Positions 15,392 through 23,586 of a stretch of 35,066 nucleotides of DNA are shown here, piece by piece. A program made the translations under genes and the position numbers. The notes under the pieces are model-generated. The model did no database searches. It had not been told where the DNA came from and saw only the letters and a list, made by a program, of their open reading frames with translations. The stretch is from Nitrospirales bacterium (GTDB lineage: Bacteria; Nitrospirota; Nitrospiria; Nitrospirales; UBA8639): NCBI GenBank assembly GCA_021604105.1, contig BQIW01000047.1:1-35066 (forward strand), read 5' to 3'. Each line of letters starts with the position of its first letter. Positions within the stretch are counted from its first letter, which is position 1.

Positions 15392-16630
15392 ATGAAAAAA
15401 ATGCAGGCTCTGGTGTGTCGAGAGTGCGGGAAAGAATATCCTACCCAGGACATTCATGTATGTGAATTGTGCTTTGGGCCATTGGAAGTGAAATACGATT
15501 ATGCCGCTATCAAACAGGTCATGACACGTGAAAAGATTGTATCCGGCCCTCATAGCCTTTGGCGATATGCGGACCTCCTTCCTGTGGAAGGCACAAATTT
15601 CATCGGTCTTCATGCCGGATTTACTCCGTTGGTTCATGCCAAAAACCTTGGGGCATTTCTTGGACTGGACAACTTGTACATTAAAAATGATTGTGTCAAT
15701 CATCCAACGCTGTCCTTTAAAGATCGCGTGGTGGCCATCGCCTTAACTCGAGCCAGGGAACTGGGATTTGAAACAGTCGCCTGCGCCTCAACCGGCAATC
15801 TGGCAAATTCGGTGTCGGCCCATGCAGCCTCCGCAGGTATGAAATGCTATGTGTTCATTCCGGGCGATCTGGAAGCTGCGAAGGTCCTGGGAAATCTGAT
15901 TTATCGTCCCAATGTCGTGGAAATTGAGGGAAACTATGATGATGTCAATCGACTCTGCAGCGAAATCGCTGGAGAACGTCACTGGGCTTTCGTCAACATC
16001 AACATCCGCCCCTACTACGCTGAAGGCTCGAAAACCTTGGCCTTTGAAACGGTCGAGCAATTAGGGTGGCGGGCTCCTGACCAGGTTGTGGTCCCCATGG
16101 CTTCGGGATCGTTGCTGACGAAAATTTGGAAAGGCCTCAAAGAATTTCAAAAGTTGGGCCTGGTGGATTCGGTACAGACCAAGATAAACGGGGCGCAAGC
16201 CGAAGGCTGCTCCCCTATTGCCACGGCATTTCGAGAGAATCGGGATTTCTTTAAACCGGTGAAGCCACACACCATTGCCAAATCACTGGCCATAGGCAAT
16301 CCGGCGGATGGATACTACGCATTAAAAACCGCCGCAGAAAGCCAAGGAGCCATGGAAGCCGTCACCGATGATGAAATAGTCGAAAGCATTAAACTTCTGG
16401 CTCAGACGGAAGGGATTTTTGCCGAAACCGCCGGAGGGGTTACCATCGGCGTTCTTCGCAAATTGGTGAAACAAGGGCGCATTCAAAAAAATGATGTGAC
16501 CGTGGCCTACATTACCGGTAACGGACTGAAAACTCAGGAAGCGGTCGTCGATTCCGTCGGACGCCCATTTCGCATTCCACCCAGTCTTAGTCACTTTATT
16601 AAGACTTTTGCCATAGAGGAGTCAGCATGA
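15392..16630 (+). CDS. thrC: Threonine synthase homologue (PLP fold type II) with N-terminal zinc ribbon
   Basis: A 412-residue enzyme preceded by GGGGAGGA. Cys9/Cys12 and Cys24/Cys27 form a small zinc ribbon typical of one threonine synthase subgroup. HPTLSFKDRV contains the PLP lysine (Lys110), ACASTGNLANSV and the glycine/serine loop MASGSLL follow, and TAGGVT lies near the C-terminus. The family converts O-phosphohomoserine to threonine. The gene overlaps the next start by a few bases (ATGA) and sits between E1 and carrier genes, so it might instead replace the phosphate with sulfur from a carrier thiocarboxylate, giving homocysteine. That alternative is an inference; canonical threonine synthesis remains possible. 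Confidence 0.8.
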   Translation: MKKMQALVCRECGKEYPTQDIHVCELCFGPLEVKYDYAAIKQVMTREKIVSGPHSLWRYADLLPVEGTNFIGLHAGFTPLVHAKNLGAFLGLDNLYIKNDCVNHPTLSFKDRVVAIALTRARELGFETVACASTGNLANSVSAHAASAGMKCYVFIPGDLEAAKVLGNLIYRPNVVEIEGNYDDVNRLCSEIAGERHWAFVNINIRPYYAEGSKTLAFETVEQLGWRAPDQVVVPMASGSLLTKIWKGLKEFQKLGLVDSVQTKINGAQAEGCSPIATAFRENRDFFKPVKPHTIAKSLAIGNPADGYYALKTAAESQGAMEAVTDDEIVESIKLLAQTEGIFAETAGGVTIGVLRKLVKQGRIQKNDVTVAYITGNGLKTQEAVVDSVGRPFRIPPSLSHFIKTFAIEESA

Positions 16631-16902
16631 TTAAGGTCAGAATTCCCACGCCCTTGCGCCCCATGACTGAGGGAAAAAGCGAGGTGGAAATAGCAGGGAA
16701 CACGGTCTCGGAAATTATTGACAATCTGGGATCTGCCCATCCAGGCATTAAGGAACGAGTCTACGATGAAAAGGGAGAGGTTCGGCGATTCATCAATATC
16801 TATGTCAACGAGGAAGATATTCGATTTTTGACCGGCAAAGACACTCCACTGAAAGACGGAGATGAAGTCTCCATCATCCCCGCAATCGCAGGAGGAGCAT
16901 AA
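16627..16902 (+). CDS. MoaD/CysO-like ubiquitin-fold sulfur carrier with masked C-terminus (GG-A)
   Basis: A 91-residue carrier. IKVRIPTPLRPMT, VSEIIDNLGSAHPGIKERVYD, FINIYVNEEDIRFL and GDEVSIIPAIAGGA are the successive strands and helix of the MoaD/CysO fold, with the classical ALAGG-type tail. The last residue is an Ala after Gly-Gly, so the glycine is blocked until a peptidase trims it. The start overlaps the threonine synthase stop, and the stop shares a base with the NIL gene start (TAATG). The tail type is like that of Wolinella HcyS, whose extra Ala is removed by the JAMM peptidase HcyD. Molybdopterin synthesis is less likely because no moaE is adjacent. Confidence 0.85.
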   Translation: MIKVRIPTPLRPMTEGKSEVEIAGNTVSEIIDNLGSAHPGIKERVYDEKGEVRRFINIYVNEEDIRFLTGKDTPLKDGDEVSIIPAIAGGA

Positions 16903-17141
16903 TGGCCAAACTTCGCTTTCACATTCGCTATCCCGAAGATAAAATTCCCTCTCCCATTCTGTATGAAATCGGGCATGAATATCAGGTCGTGCCCAGTATC
17001 CGACGAGCCGATGTACGTGAGACCACCGGATGGATGGACGTGGAATTTTCTGGAGAAACTGATGAAATTGACCGGGCTATTCAGGGTCTTCGTCAAAAAG
17101 GGTGCATAGTTGATCCGATTGAACTGAACGTCGTTGAATAA
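16902..17141 (+). CDS. NIL-domain protein
   Basis: A 79-residue single-domain protein of ferredoxin-like fold. LRFHIRYPEDKIPSPILYEI, then DVEFSGETDEIDRAIQGLRQ and the final strand with PIEL match the NIL domain found at the C-terminus of the methionine transporter ATPase MetN, where it binds methionine. A NIL-ferredoxin protein also takes part in homocysteine synthesis in some archaea. Placed between a sulfur carrier and its E1, it may sense methionine or help hand over sulfur; neither role is demonstrated. It has no Cys-rich iron-sulfur segment; the single Cys is in KGCIVDPI. Confidence 0.8.
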   Translation: MAKLRFHIRYPEDKIPSPILYEIGHEYQVVPSIRRADVRETTGWMDVEFSGETDEIDRAIQGLRQKGCIVDPIELNVVE

Positions 17142-17155
17142 GGATTTCGCTTCCC

Positions 17156-17956
17156 ATGGAATTTACTGAATCTCAAATCCAGCGTTACAGCCGTCAGATT
17201 ATTCTGTCGGAAGTCGGCGGCAAAGGACAAAAAAAGTTACAGGATGCCAAAATCCTGGTGATTGGAGCCGGAGGACTTGGTTCTCCGGCAGCCCTGTATC
17301 TGGCTGCGGCCGGAATCGGAACCTTAGGCCTGACTGACGGCGATGTCGTGGACTTATCCAATCTGCAACGGCAGATTCTGCATACAACCGACCGGATTGG
17401 TGTTCCGAAGGTTGAATCCGGCGGGACATTATTAGCAGCCCTCAATCCTGAAACCACGCTCAAACTGTATCCGGACCACGTAAGCGCCACCAATATCCTC
17501 TCCTTACTTGAAGCCTATGACATCGTATTGGACGGATCCGACAATTTCTCCACACGGTTTCTCATCAATGATGCCTGTTTTTTTGCGAAAAAGACACTGA
17601 TTTCAGGCAGTATTTTTCGATTTGAAGGACAATTAGCCACAATCAAACCCCACGAAGGATTGCCCTGTTACCGCTGTCTCTATCCGGAGCCTCCACCCGC
17701 CGGCCTTGTGCCGAACTGCCAAGAAGCCGGGGTGTTAGGCGCATTAGCCGGGACCATTGGTGTTTTGCAGGCCAATGAAGCCATTAAAGAAGTCCTTGGT
17801 CTTGGAGAAAGTCTGGCCAAACATCTTCTTCTTTACGATGCCCTCGATATGACATTCAGAAAGGTGGGGCGCCCAAAATCTCCAGACTGTCCTCTTTGTG
17901 GACCTCATCCTACGATCACCAAACTTGTTGAACAGGAAGTCTCCTGTAGCATTTAG
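17156..17956 (+). CDS. MoeB/ThiF-type E1-like adenylyltransferase, copy B
   Basis: A 266-residue paralogue of the enzyme at 14530. The family N-terminus RYSRQIILSEVGGKGQKKL, GAGGLG (37-42) and DVVDLSNLQRQ are all intact. Zinc ligands are Cys171/Cys174 and Cys245/Cys248, and the catalytic Cys188 lies in PNCQEAG. It starts 15 bases after the NIL gene and is followed within five bases by the JAMM peptidase. By position, copy B should serve the carrier at 16627, leaving copy A for the carrier at 13185 or for shared use. A housekeeping MoeB role for one copy cannot be excluded. Confidence 0.9.
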   Translation: MEFTESQIQRYSRQIILSEVGGKGQKKLQDAKILVIGAGGLGSPAALYLAAAGIGTLGLTDGDVVDLSNLQRQILHTTDRIGVPKVESGGTLLAALNPETTLKLYPDHVSATNILSLLEAYDIVLDGSDNFSTRFLINDACFFAKKTLISGSIFRFEGQLATIKPHEGLPCYRCLYPEPPPAGLVPNCQEAGVLGALAGTIGVLQANEAIKEVLGLGESLAKHLLLYDALDMTFRKVGRPKSPDCPLCGPHPTITKLVEQEVSCSI

Positions 17957-17960
17957 GTCC

Positions 17961-18470
17961 ATGCTTGCCATTCCGTCCAGCATCATCACAAACATGATTG
18001 CCCACGCCCGGGAGTTAGCCCCTCATGAGTGTTGCGGCATTCTCTCAGGAACCGAACATACCATCGCGGACGCCTATCGCATCACCAATATTCTTGCTGC
18101 GTTATCAGAACAAGATCTCACACGCTTTGACGGAGCCAAATTGACTGACCTGCAACGCTTATCGCCTGAGGAGCGAGCGGACATCGCCTTTCAGATGGAT
18201 GCCAGAGAAATGGCCATGGCTCAACGAGACATTCGTTCAAAAGGCCTTGACCTTTTAGGATTTTACCATTCCCACACCTTTAGTCCGGCCAGGCCATCTC
18301 AAACGGATATCACCATCGCCATGGAATTTGAAAGCTATCGTGCCAAACTCCATCTCCCGGAACCATTTCACTTAATTGTGTCCTTAGAGCATTCGGATCA
18401 GCCTTCCATCCGAGCTTATAGAATCCGAGAATCCCAACCCACAGAAGTTCCCATACATACCTTACCCTAG
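17961..18470 (+). CDS. JAMM/MPN+ metallopeptidase (M67, Mec/HcyD-like)
   Basis: A 169-residue zinc isopeptidase-fold enzyme from ATG 17961, four bases after the E1 stop; an in-frame ATG at 17898 would lie inside the E1 gene. The active site is complete: Glu23 (HECCGIL), then HSH-x7-S-x2-D with His102, His104, Ser112 and Asp115. Relatives cleave after the diglycine of sulfur carriers: Mec releases cysteine from CysO, and HcyD removes the terminal Ala from HcyS. Both carriers in this cluster end with one extra residue, so this enzyme is the obvious processing peptidase. It might also release the amino-acid product from the carrier. It closes the operon. Confidence 0.85.
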   Translation: MLAIPSSIITNMIAHARELAPHECCGILSGTEHTIADAYRITNILAALSEQDLTRFDGAKLTDLQRLSPEERADIAFQMDAREMAMAQRDIRSKGLDLLGFYHSHTFSPARPSQTDITIAMEFESYRAKLHLPEPFHLIVSLEHSDQPSIRAYRIRESQPTEVPIHTLP

Positions 18471-18581
18471 GTCAGGTCAGCCCAATCATACCTGCAATTT
18501 TTAATGGAGCAACCATAGACTTCCGACCAGGATATTGAGATAATGAGAAAGGTTTCTCAAAGCAACAAGAGGAGAAATTTT

Positions 18582-18932
18582 ATGCCACTCCCCCATCACC
18601 TGTTAGGTTTCCTCCTAGGGTTGATTGTATTTTTTCAGCCTGGATCACAGGTGTTTGCCGAAGCTTCCACCTCACTCCAGAAATTCAACAGCCCCATTAT
18701 GAAGATTGAATCGGACAAAGGTGTATTTTTAATTACGACCGATTCTGGCATTCAATGGGTCCAAGTTGAGGAAGCGGCAAAGATTCAACTGAAGACATTG
18801 GATGTGGGAGATATCATTGACGTGATCGTTGAAATGCGACCAGACAATACTCCGCCATTGGTTAAATCCTGGAAATTAGCCAGAAGTGGTTCTCCCTGCA
18901 AAGTGTTCAATGGCAAGACCTGCAGTCCTTAA
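18582..18932 (+). CDS. Small secreted hypothetical protein
   Basis: A 116-residue protein from ATG 18582, which has GAGGAG seven bases upstream; the in-frame ATG at 18543 lacks a site. A clear signal peptide (hydrophobic LLGFLLGLIVFF, cleavage near QVFA-EA) points to the periplasm. The mature ~90 residues look like an OB- or SH3-like beta barrel: IMKIESDKGVFLITTDSG, WVQVEEAAKIQL, DVGDIIDVIVEM and PLVKSWKLA. Two Cys near the C-terminus (PCKVFNGKTC) may form a disulfide. No family is recognised. It follows the sulfur-carrier operon by about 110 bases and has no evident link to it. Confidence 0.6.
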   Translation: MPLPHHLLGFLLGLIVFFQPGSQVFAEASTSLQKFNSPIMKIESDKGVFLITTDSGIQWVQVEEAAKIQLKTLDVGDIIDVIVEMRPDNTPPLVKSWKLARSGSPCKVFNGKTCSP

Positions 18933-19109
18933 ATCTTTTTCAACTGCATAATTCTACCGGCCACTTTCACCCGACCTCAGCTGATGTCTATTTCCTCACC
19001 TCAGCGGGCCAACCTACACCATACGTTCCTGGCAGTTTAATGGAAGTGGATATTACCTCCCTTGGTTATGACTAGAGAACTGCCGGAAGAAATAGTGAGA
19101 AACACAGCG

Positions 19110-20309
19110 TTACCAATTAAGAATTTTCCCAATTTCAGTCACCGTGTATCCCCCAAGCGATTCGATTTCCCGCCTGAAGGATTGACTGACCATCGCGTCA
19201 AGAAATTGAGACATGACAGGGTGGGATTGAAGAAATTCTCTGCGCATAATCAAGTCATACTGTTCTTCACGAAGCGGAATGAAGCCAAGACCATAATGAC
19301 GAGCTGCCGCTTCGACTCCGATCCCCACATCAGCCATGCCATCTCGAATCAGGCGAGCGACTTCGAGATGAGACCGCACTTCATGGTCATACCCTAGTAA
19401 TTGGTGTCCAATCAATCCTGATTTCTGAAGCAGGGTATCCAAAAGAAATCGAGCCCCAGCTCCCAATTCACGATTGACGAGACGAAGTCCCGATTGGCCA
19501 AGGTCATCCATACCATGAATGTGTTTGGGATTTCCCGCTTGAACCAACAAGCCTTGAACCCATGAAGCAAAGCGTACGCCGACAAAATCCTGCCCGGGAC
19601 TATGCCGTTTCAGGTAAGGAAGGTTACTTTGTCCAGATTTCATATCCACAAGGTGCAACCCTGCCATGTGCACTTCATCCCGTTGAAGAGCACGGAGCGC
19701 ATTCGCGCTTCCCATGGTCCAATTTGTGATTCCCGCCAGGGCATTCATCTTGCGGACATGCTCTCCAGCAAGAAATAACGCCGGGTCGCAACCTGCAATG
19801 AGAATCCCTTTTTTGATGACTTCCGAAAAATTTAGTAATTGAACCCGTACATGTGGCCTTTTACCGCTGGAAGATTTCTTCACACGTTCCTGAATGACTC
19901 CGTCAGCAGGTATCACAAAATTCAACACATCGTCCAGTTCGGCCATCGGCCTGGCTAGTACCCTGGATCCAACGTATGAAAGCTTCACCCTTATCGGTTG
20001 ACTCGGGGGTGTTGAACCACCAATATACTCCGCTTCAACCGTTTCTTCAGGATTTGCCAGAAAAAAAAGATCCTCAACTCGGCACTTCAACGCACGGGCA
20101 AACCGTAAGGCAATGTGGGTACTTGGTAAATATTGATTGGCTTCTATGGCATAAACTGCTTGTCGTGTCAGGCCAACAAGGATCGCTAATTCTACCTGTG
20201 AGATTTCCTGTTTTTTTCGTATATCTCGCAAGCGATTACACACGGATTCTTGAGGAGAGACCCTCTCCGGCAGTGGAGTTTTTTGATTTTTAGAACCCGC
20301 TTTTTTCAT
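19110..20309 (-). CDS. XRE-family transcriptional regulator with periplasmic-binding-protein-like ligand domain
   Basis: A protein of about 399 residues from ATG 20309; an upstream GTG at 20336 would add nine. The N-terminal helix-turn-helix (LRDIRKKQEISQVELAILVG, then TRQAVYAIEANQYLPS) is XRE type and should bind DNA as a dimer. The second half carries a PBP_like domain: ILIAGCDPALFLAGEH, NWTMGSANALRAL, FVGVRFASWVQGLLVQ, RLVNRELGAGARFLLD and ADVGIGVEAAARHYGLGF. Such domains in ModE-like and other one-component regulators bind small oxyanions or metabolites; the ligand is unknown. It converges on the sulfur-carrier operon and is the nearest regulator to it. It could control that operon, its own promoter or a distant target. 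Confidence 0.8.
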   Translation of the reverse strand: MKKAGSKNQKTPLPERVSPQESVCNRLRDIRKKQEISQVELAILVGLTRQAVYAIEANQYLPSTHIALRFARALKCRVEDLFFLANPEETVEAEYIGGSTPPSQPIRVKLSYVGSRVLARPMAELDDVLNFVIPADGVIQERVKKSSSGKRPHVRVQLLNFSEVIKKGILIAGCDPALFLAGEHVRKMNALAGITNWTMGSANALRALQRDEVHMAGLHLVDMKSGQSNLPYLKRHSPGQDFVGVRFASWVQGLLVQAGNPKHIHGMDDLGQSGLRLVNRELGAGARFLLDTLLQKSGLIGHQLLGYDHEVRSHLEVARLIRDGMADVGIGVEAAARHYGLGFIPLREEQYDLIMRREFLQSHPVMSQFLDAMVSQSFRREIESLGGYTVTEIGKILNW

Positions 20310-20404
20310 GATCGTCTGATTGTAACGGAATATCACTAAGGATGACCGATGGGCTCAGGTGTCCTTTCCGCCCTCCTCTCATAGATCAACTGAGGAACAC
20401 ACGC

Positions 20405-21100
20405 TTACATTTTCATCATCGACAATCGGGAAAGATCGAGAACAATCTCCCCGCTGTGTTCGTCTCCTAAAATAGCCTCCCAAAAATTTGTCTTTTTCGG
20501 GAGCACGGTCTCCTCTGTCTCATAGAGTAAATCTACATCAAGTGGAGCAAGAGAAAACAATGGATACCGCCGATCATAAATCAGACCTGCAGGGGGAATT
20601 TCATAGCTTGTGCGGTGATTACTGATGATGACGTGGAGATGCCCATCTCTGACATACATCCCTCCAGAGGTCACTTCCCGTTTCGTGGCATTCACCGGCT
20701 GGCTGATGTAAAACGTGACCAGTTCCTGTGGAACAGCTAATCCTAATCCCTCCAGCAATCGTGGCATCAATAATTCAATTTCTTCTTTATTGAAGGCCGG
20801 CTCAGGATCCGCGAGGCCACGAAGCCAACGAATGGGGCCTGAACGATACTCACGCACCCGCAATCCCCTCAGGGCCTCGATCATTTGGCGACGAGACATG
20901 GCGGCCGGATGGTCGTTCAATGTCTGAGGAACATCAGGATCGACCCAGGGGGACACCTCAAGTCGAACAAACGATGTGGGATTTTCGTAAACCAGATAGG
21001 AATAGAATGGAGGAGCGACACAGCCCGTGAATAGCCATCCAATAACTACGTAACAAGGCCAGACTCGCCGCCACTTCTCAGGCATTCGCTTCAGAGACAC
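20405..21100 (-). CDS. Hypothetical lipoprotein
   Basis: A 231-residue protein. A basic N-terminus is followed by a hydrophobic segment and the lipobox FTGC (Cys27), so it should be lipidated and anchored to a membrane from the periplasmic side. The mature part has no recognised motif. It contains LEVSPWVDPD, a YxSGPIRWLRG segment and a mixed alpha/beta stretch with HLHVIISNHRTSYEIPP. It overlaps the cyclophilin gene upstream by 23 bases and is the last gene of the long leftward run. Confidence 0.65.
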   Translation of the reverse strand: MSLKRMPEKWRRVWPCYVVIGWLFTGCVAPPFYSYLVYENPTSFVRLEVSPWVDPDVPQTLNDHPAAMSRRQMIEALRGLRVREYRSGPIRWLRGLADPEPAFNKEEIELLMPRLLEGLGLAVPQELVTFYISQPVNATKREVTSGGMYVRDGHLHVIISNHRTSYEIPPAGLIYDRRYPLFSLAPLDVDLLYETEETVLPKKTNFWEAILGDEHSGEIVLDLSRLSMMKM

Positions 21101-21602
21101 TCATGGTCATTTCAATTCGATCAAGAGGATTATCATTGGCATCCCGCTTGGCACTGACGATTCGATCGACTGTTTCCATACCACTCACCACCTCGCCAAA
21201 CACCGTATATTGACCATCTAAAAAACTCGAATCCGCCACACAAATAAAAAATTGGGAGCCCGCGCTATTGGGATCTTGTGATCTCGCCATCGATAGGGTC
21301 CCGCGTTTATGAGGCTTGGAGCTAAATTCCGCATTGACCCGATGACCTGGACCACCCATGCCGTGACGTGACCGGTCATGATCCTTACTATTGGGATCTC
21401 CCCCTTGAATCATAAAGTTGGGAATCACCCGATGAAATGTCGTGCCGTCATAAAACTTCTCTTTGGCTAATTTCAACATATTCTGAACATGATTAGGCGC
21501 GACATCCGGGAAAAACTTCAAGTGGATATCCCCCCAGGCCTCGCCGTTCACCTGAACGTGAATAGTGGTGGTCTGACCTTCATGAGTTGCGTCGCTCATC
21601 AT
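21078..21602 (-). CDS. Peptidyl-prolyl cis-trans isomerase, cyclophilin type
   Basis: A 174-residue single-domain cyclophilin that speeds proline isomerisation during folding. Active-site motifs are FHRVIPNFMIQGGDP (catalytic Arg), LSMARSQDPNSAGSQFFI and FGEVVSGMETVD. There is no signal peptide, so it is cytoplasmic. It lies between the BNR-repeat gene and the lipoprotein gene, which it overlaps. The symbol ppiB would be plausible but cannot be separated from other cytoplasmic cyclophilins here. Confidence 0.9.
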   Translation of the reverse strand: MMSDATHEGQTTTIHVQVNGEAWGDIHLKFFPDVAPNHVQNMLKLAKEKFYDGTTFHRVIPNFMIQGGDPNSKDHDRSRHGMGGPGHRVNAEFSSKPHKRGTLSMARSQDPNSAGSQFFICVADSSFLDGQYTVFGEVVSGMETVDRIVSAKRDANDNPLDRIEMTMSVSEANA

Positions 21603-21625
21603 ACCGTCCTTTCCGTTACACCGGT

Positions 21626-22765
21626 TTATTCATACGGGCCTTTAGGAACCAACTGGACACCTAATCCCCGGCTAATATTCGTCCAATGCGCACCCCCGTC
21701 CTGACTCCGAAATGCGCCGCTACTGGTTCCGGCATATAACTCGCCGGCATCCGACATTGTGAGACTTTGAATAGCCAGATTGGTCAACCCGGCATTCATG
21801 CTCATCCATTTTTGCTGATCTGTTTTCCATCGAAAAATTCCGTTTCCGGTCGCCACAATGACATCTTTTTGATCGGGGACAATACTTCTGATTGAATCAT
21901 TGGGGAGATTCCGACTGAAAGAGGACCAGGATTGGCCACGATCCGTACTTCTGAAAATCCCCCCATCCTGTGTCCCTAAAAAGATATGTTGGACCTCATT
22001 GACGGCAATGACTCGCAGATATCGATGCGGCAATCGTTCCCGTGGATCGACAAATATGGATTTGGAATCCACCCAGGTAGCAGGAGGAGAGTCTTGAGTC
22101 TCCAGATGAAACAGACCTTTCCCCGAGGTCGCAGCGAAAAGCTTGCCATCATCCATGATGGCGAGACTGGGGACCAGAATCCGATCCAGCCCAGCTCCGA
22201 CAGTGACCCACTGTTTCTCAGCTTCAACCCATTGATATACCCCGGTTCCTGTTCCCGCATAGAGGACATCCTGGTGAACCAAGAATGATTTGACTTCCGC
22301 TTCGTGTAATCCGGATCCAATAGATTCCCACGTCGTACCTTCGACCTCAAGACGATATATTCCACCACGCATCGTCCCGGCATAGATATGCTTCCCGGGA
22401 ATCACAGCCAGACACAGCACAAAGGGGTCCGTCAAGCCATGGTTCAACGTCTCCCAGGAGTTCCCCTTGTCCTGGCTCCGGAAAAGCCCCATTCCAAAGG
22501 AGCCTGCATAGACCACTCCGTCCGGGGTCACCACCAGTGTTTGAATACTGGGGGCAAATCCCTTGTGGGTATTTTGGGAGCCATCTGAATGAAGAGACGG
22601 AATATTCGAGACGGAATACAGCGACGATATCAACGTATAACTTTCTCCGGGCCCGGAAAATCCCATAAGCCAGAACGAGACAACGGCTCCCACAAGACAT
22701 ACCCAACTAGGCCTTTTTTGTGATAATGGGGGCACGGGTCCAATCCTCTTAACCTTTGGCTGCAT
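21626..22765 (-). CDS. Exported BNR/Ycf48-like beta-propeller protein
   Basis: About 379 residues from ATG 22765, which overlaps the tatC stop by 17 bases; a longer in-frame start at 22861 would lie well inside tatC. One hydrophobic N-terminal segment (WVCLVGAVVSFWLMGF) is a signal peptide or anchor. Repeats of the type G-x-x-x-G-x-F-R-S-x-D-x-G-x-S-W occur at GMGLFRSQDKGNSW, GGIFRSTDRGQSW and GAFRSQDGGAHW, with weaker copies between, giving a BNR/sortilin-like propeller related to Ycf48. The role is unknown; such proteins often assist assembly of exported or membrane complexes. Its position directly after tatC may be convenience rather than function. Confidence 0.75.
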   Translation of the reverse strand: MQPKVKRIGPVPPLSQKRPSWVCLVGAVVSFWLMGFSGPGESYTLISSLYSVSNIPSLHSDGSQNTHKGFAPSIQTLVVTPDGVVYAGSFGMGLFRSQDKGNSWETLNHGLTDPFVLCLAVIPGKHIYAGTMRGGIYRLEVEGTTWESIGSGLHEAEVKSFLVHQDVLYAGTGTGVYQWVEAEKQWVTVGAGLDRILVPSLAIMDDGKLFAATSGKGLFHLETQDSPPATWVDSKSIFVDPRERLPHRYLRVIAVNEVQHIFLGTQDGGIFRSTDRGQSWSSFSRNLPNDSIRSIVPDQKDVIVATGNGIFRWKTDQQKWMSMNAGLTNLAIQSLTMSDAGELYAGTSSGAFRSQDGGAHWTNISRGLGVQLVPKGPYE

Positions 22766-23549
22766 CCTCGGGTGCTTCTCCTTCGTCAGGTGCTTCACCC
22801 TTCTCCCCCGCCGGCTGAGGAGTACGCCCAAACACCTTGGCGCCCCAAATGCCGATTTCATACAGGATGATCAACGGGACAGCCATTAATAACATGGTAA
22901 ACATCGTCGCATCCGGGGTGATCACAGCAGAAAGAATTAACGCCACCAAAGCGGCATGCTTGCGAAACCGAATGAGTACAGACGATTGAATGACACCCAC
23001 ACGGGCCAAAAGGGAAAGCACCAGTGGAATTTCAAAGGCAAAGCCAAACGCCAGAAGAAATTTCACGTTAAAATCGATATAGGTGCCGACTGCTAATTCC
23101 GGTGTAATGGCTCGATCCATGCCAAACGTCACAAAAAAATTGATGACCAGCGGCAGGATCACCACATTGCAAAAACCCAATCCCAAAAGGAAAAATCCCA
23201 ACCCGAGAAAAAAAAGCGGCACGGCCCATCGTTGCTCCTCCCGAAGCAACGCCGGCTCAATAAATTTCCAAAATTGGTACAGAATGGTAGGCACACTGGC
23301 AATCACCGCCGCCATAAAAGAAATTTTTATGGAGGCAAATAATGCCTCTGCCGGAGCATAAAAAATCAGATCATCTTCAAAGGGCCGCTTGAACCAGTCA
23401 ATGAGAATGGACGAGTAGGAAAACGCTATGACAAAAAAAACCATGACCGTGGCTCCCACGATCAGTAACCGGCGTTTAATATCACGAATGTGGCGCTGAA
23501 GGGGATGCACCATCGCATTCATGGCCATGGTAGGGGAAAAAGCAGCCAT
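22749..23549 (-). CDS. tatC: Sec-independent (Tat) protein translocase subunit TatC
   Basis: A 266-residue inner-membrane protein that recognises twin-arginine signal peptides. Six hydrophobic segments are visible. Family signatures are HIRDIKRRLL near the N-terminus, YAPAEALFASIKISF, and YQFWKFIEPALLREEQRW in the first cytoplasmic region. FRKHAALVALILSAVITPDATMFTM covers the last helices. The C-terminal tail is acidic and repetitive (GEKGEAPDEGEAPEDAAKG), an unusual extension. No tatA or tatB gene is adjacent. The exact start is uncertain (ATG 23549 or an internal ATG such as 23513). Confidence 0.9.
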   Translation of the reverse strand: MAAFSPTMAMNAMVHPLQRHIRDIKRRLLIVGATVMVFFVIAFSYSSILIDWFKRPFEDDLIFYAPAEALFASIKISFMAAVIASVPTILYQFWKFIEPALLREEQRWAVPLFFLGLGFFLLGLGFCNVVILPLVINFFVTFGMDRAITPELAVGTYIDFNVKFLLAFGFAFEIPLVLSLLARVGVIQSSVLIRFRKHAALVALILSAVITPDATMFTMLLMAVPLIILYEIGIWGAKVFGRTPQPAGEKGEAPDEGEAPEDAAKG

Positions 23550-23586
23550 TGGAAGTGGGCCTTAGCGTGCGAAGCAGCCGTTCGAA

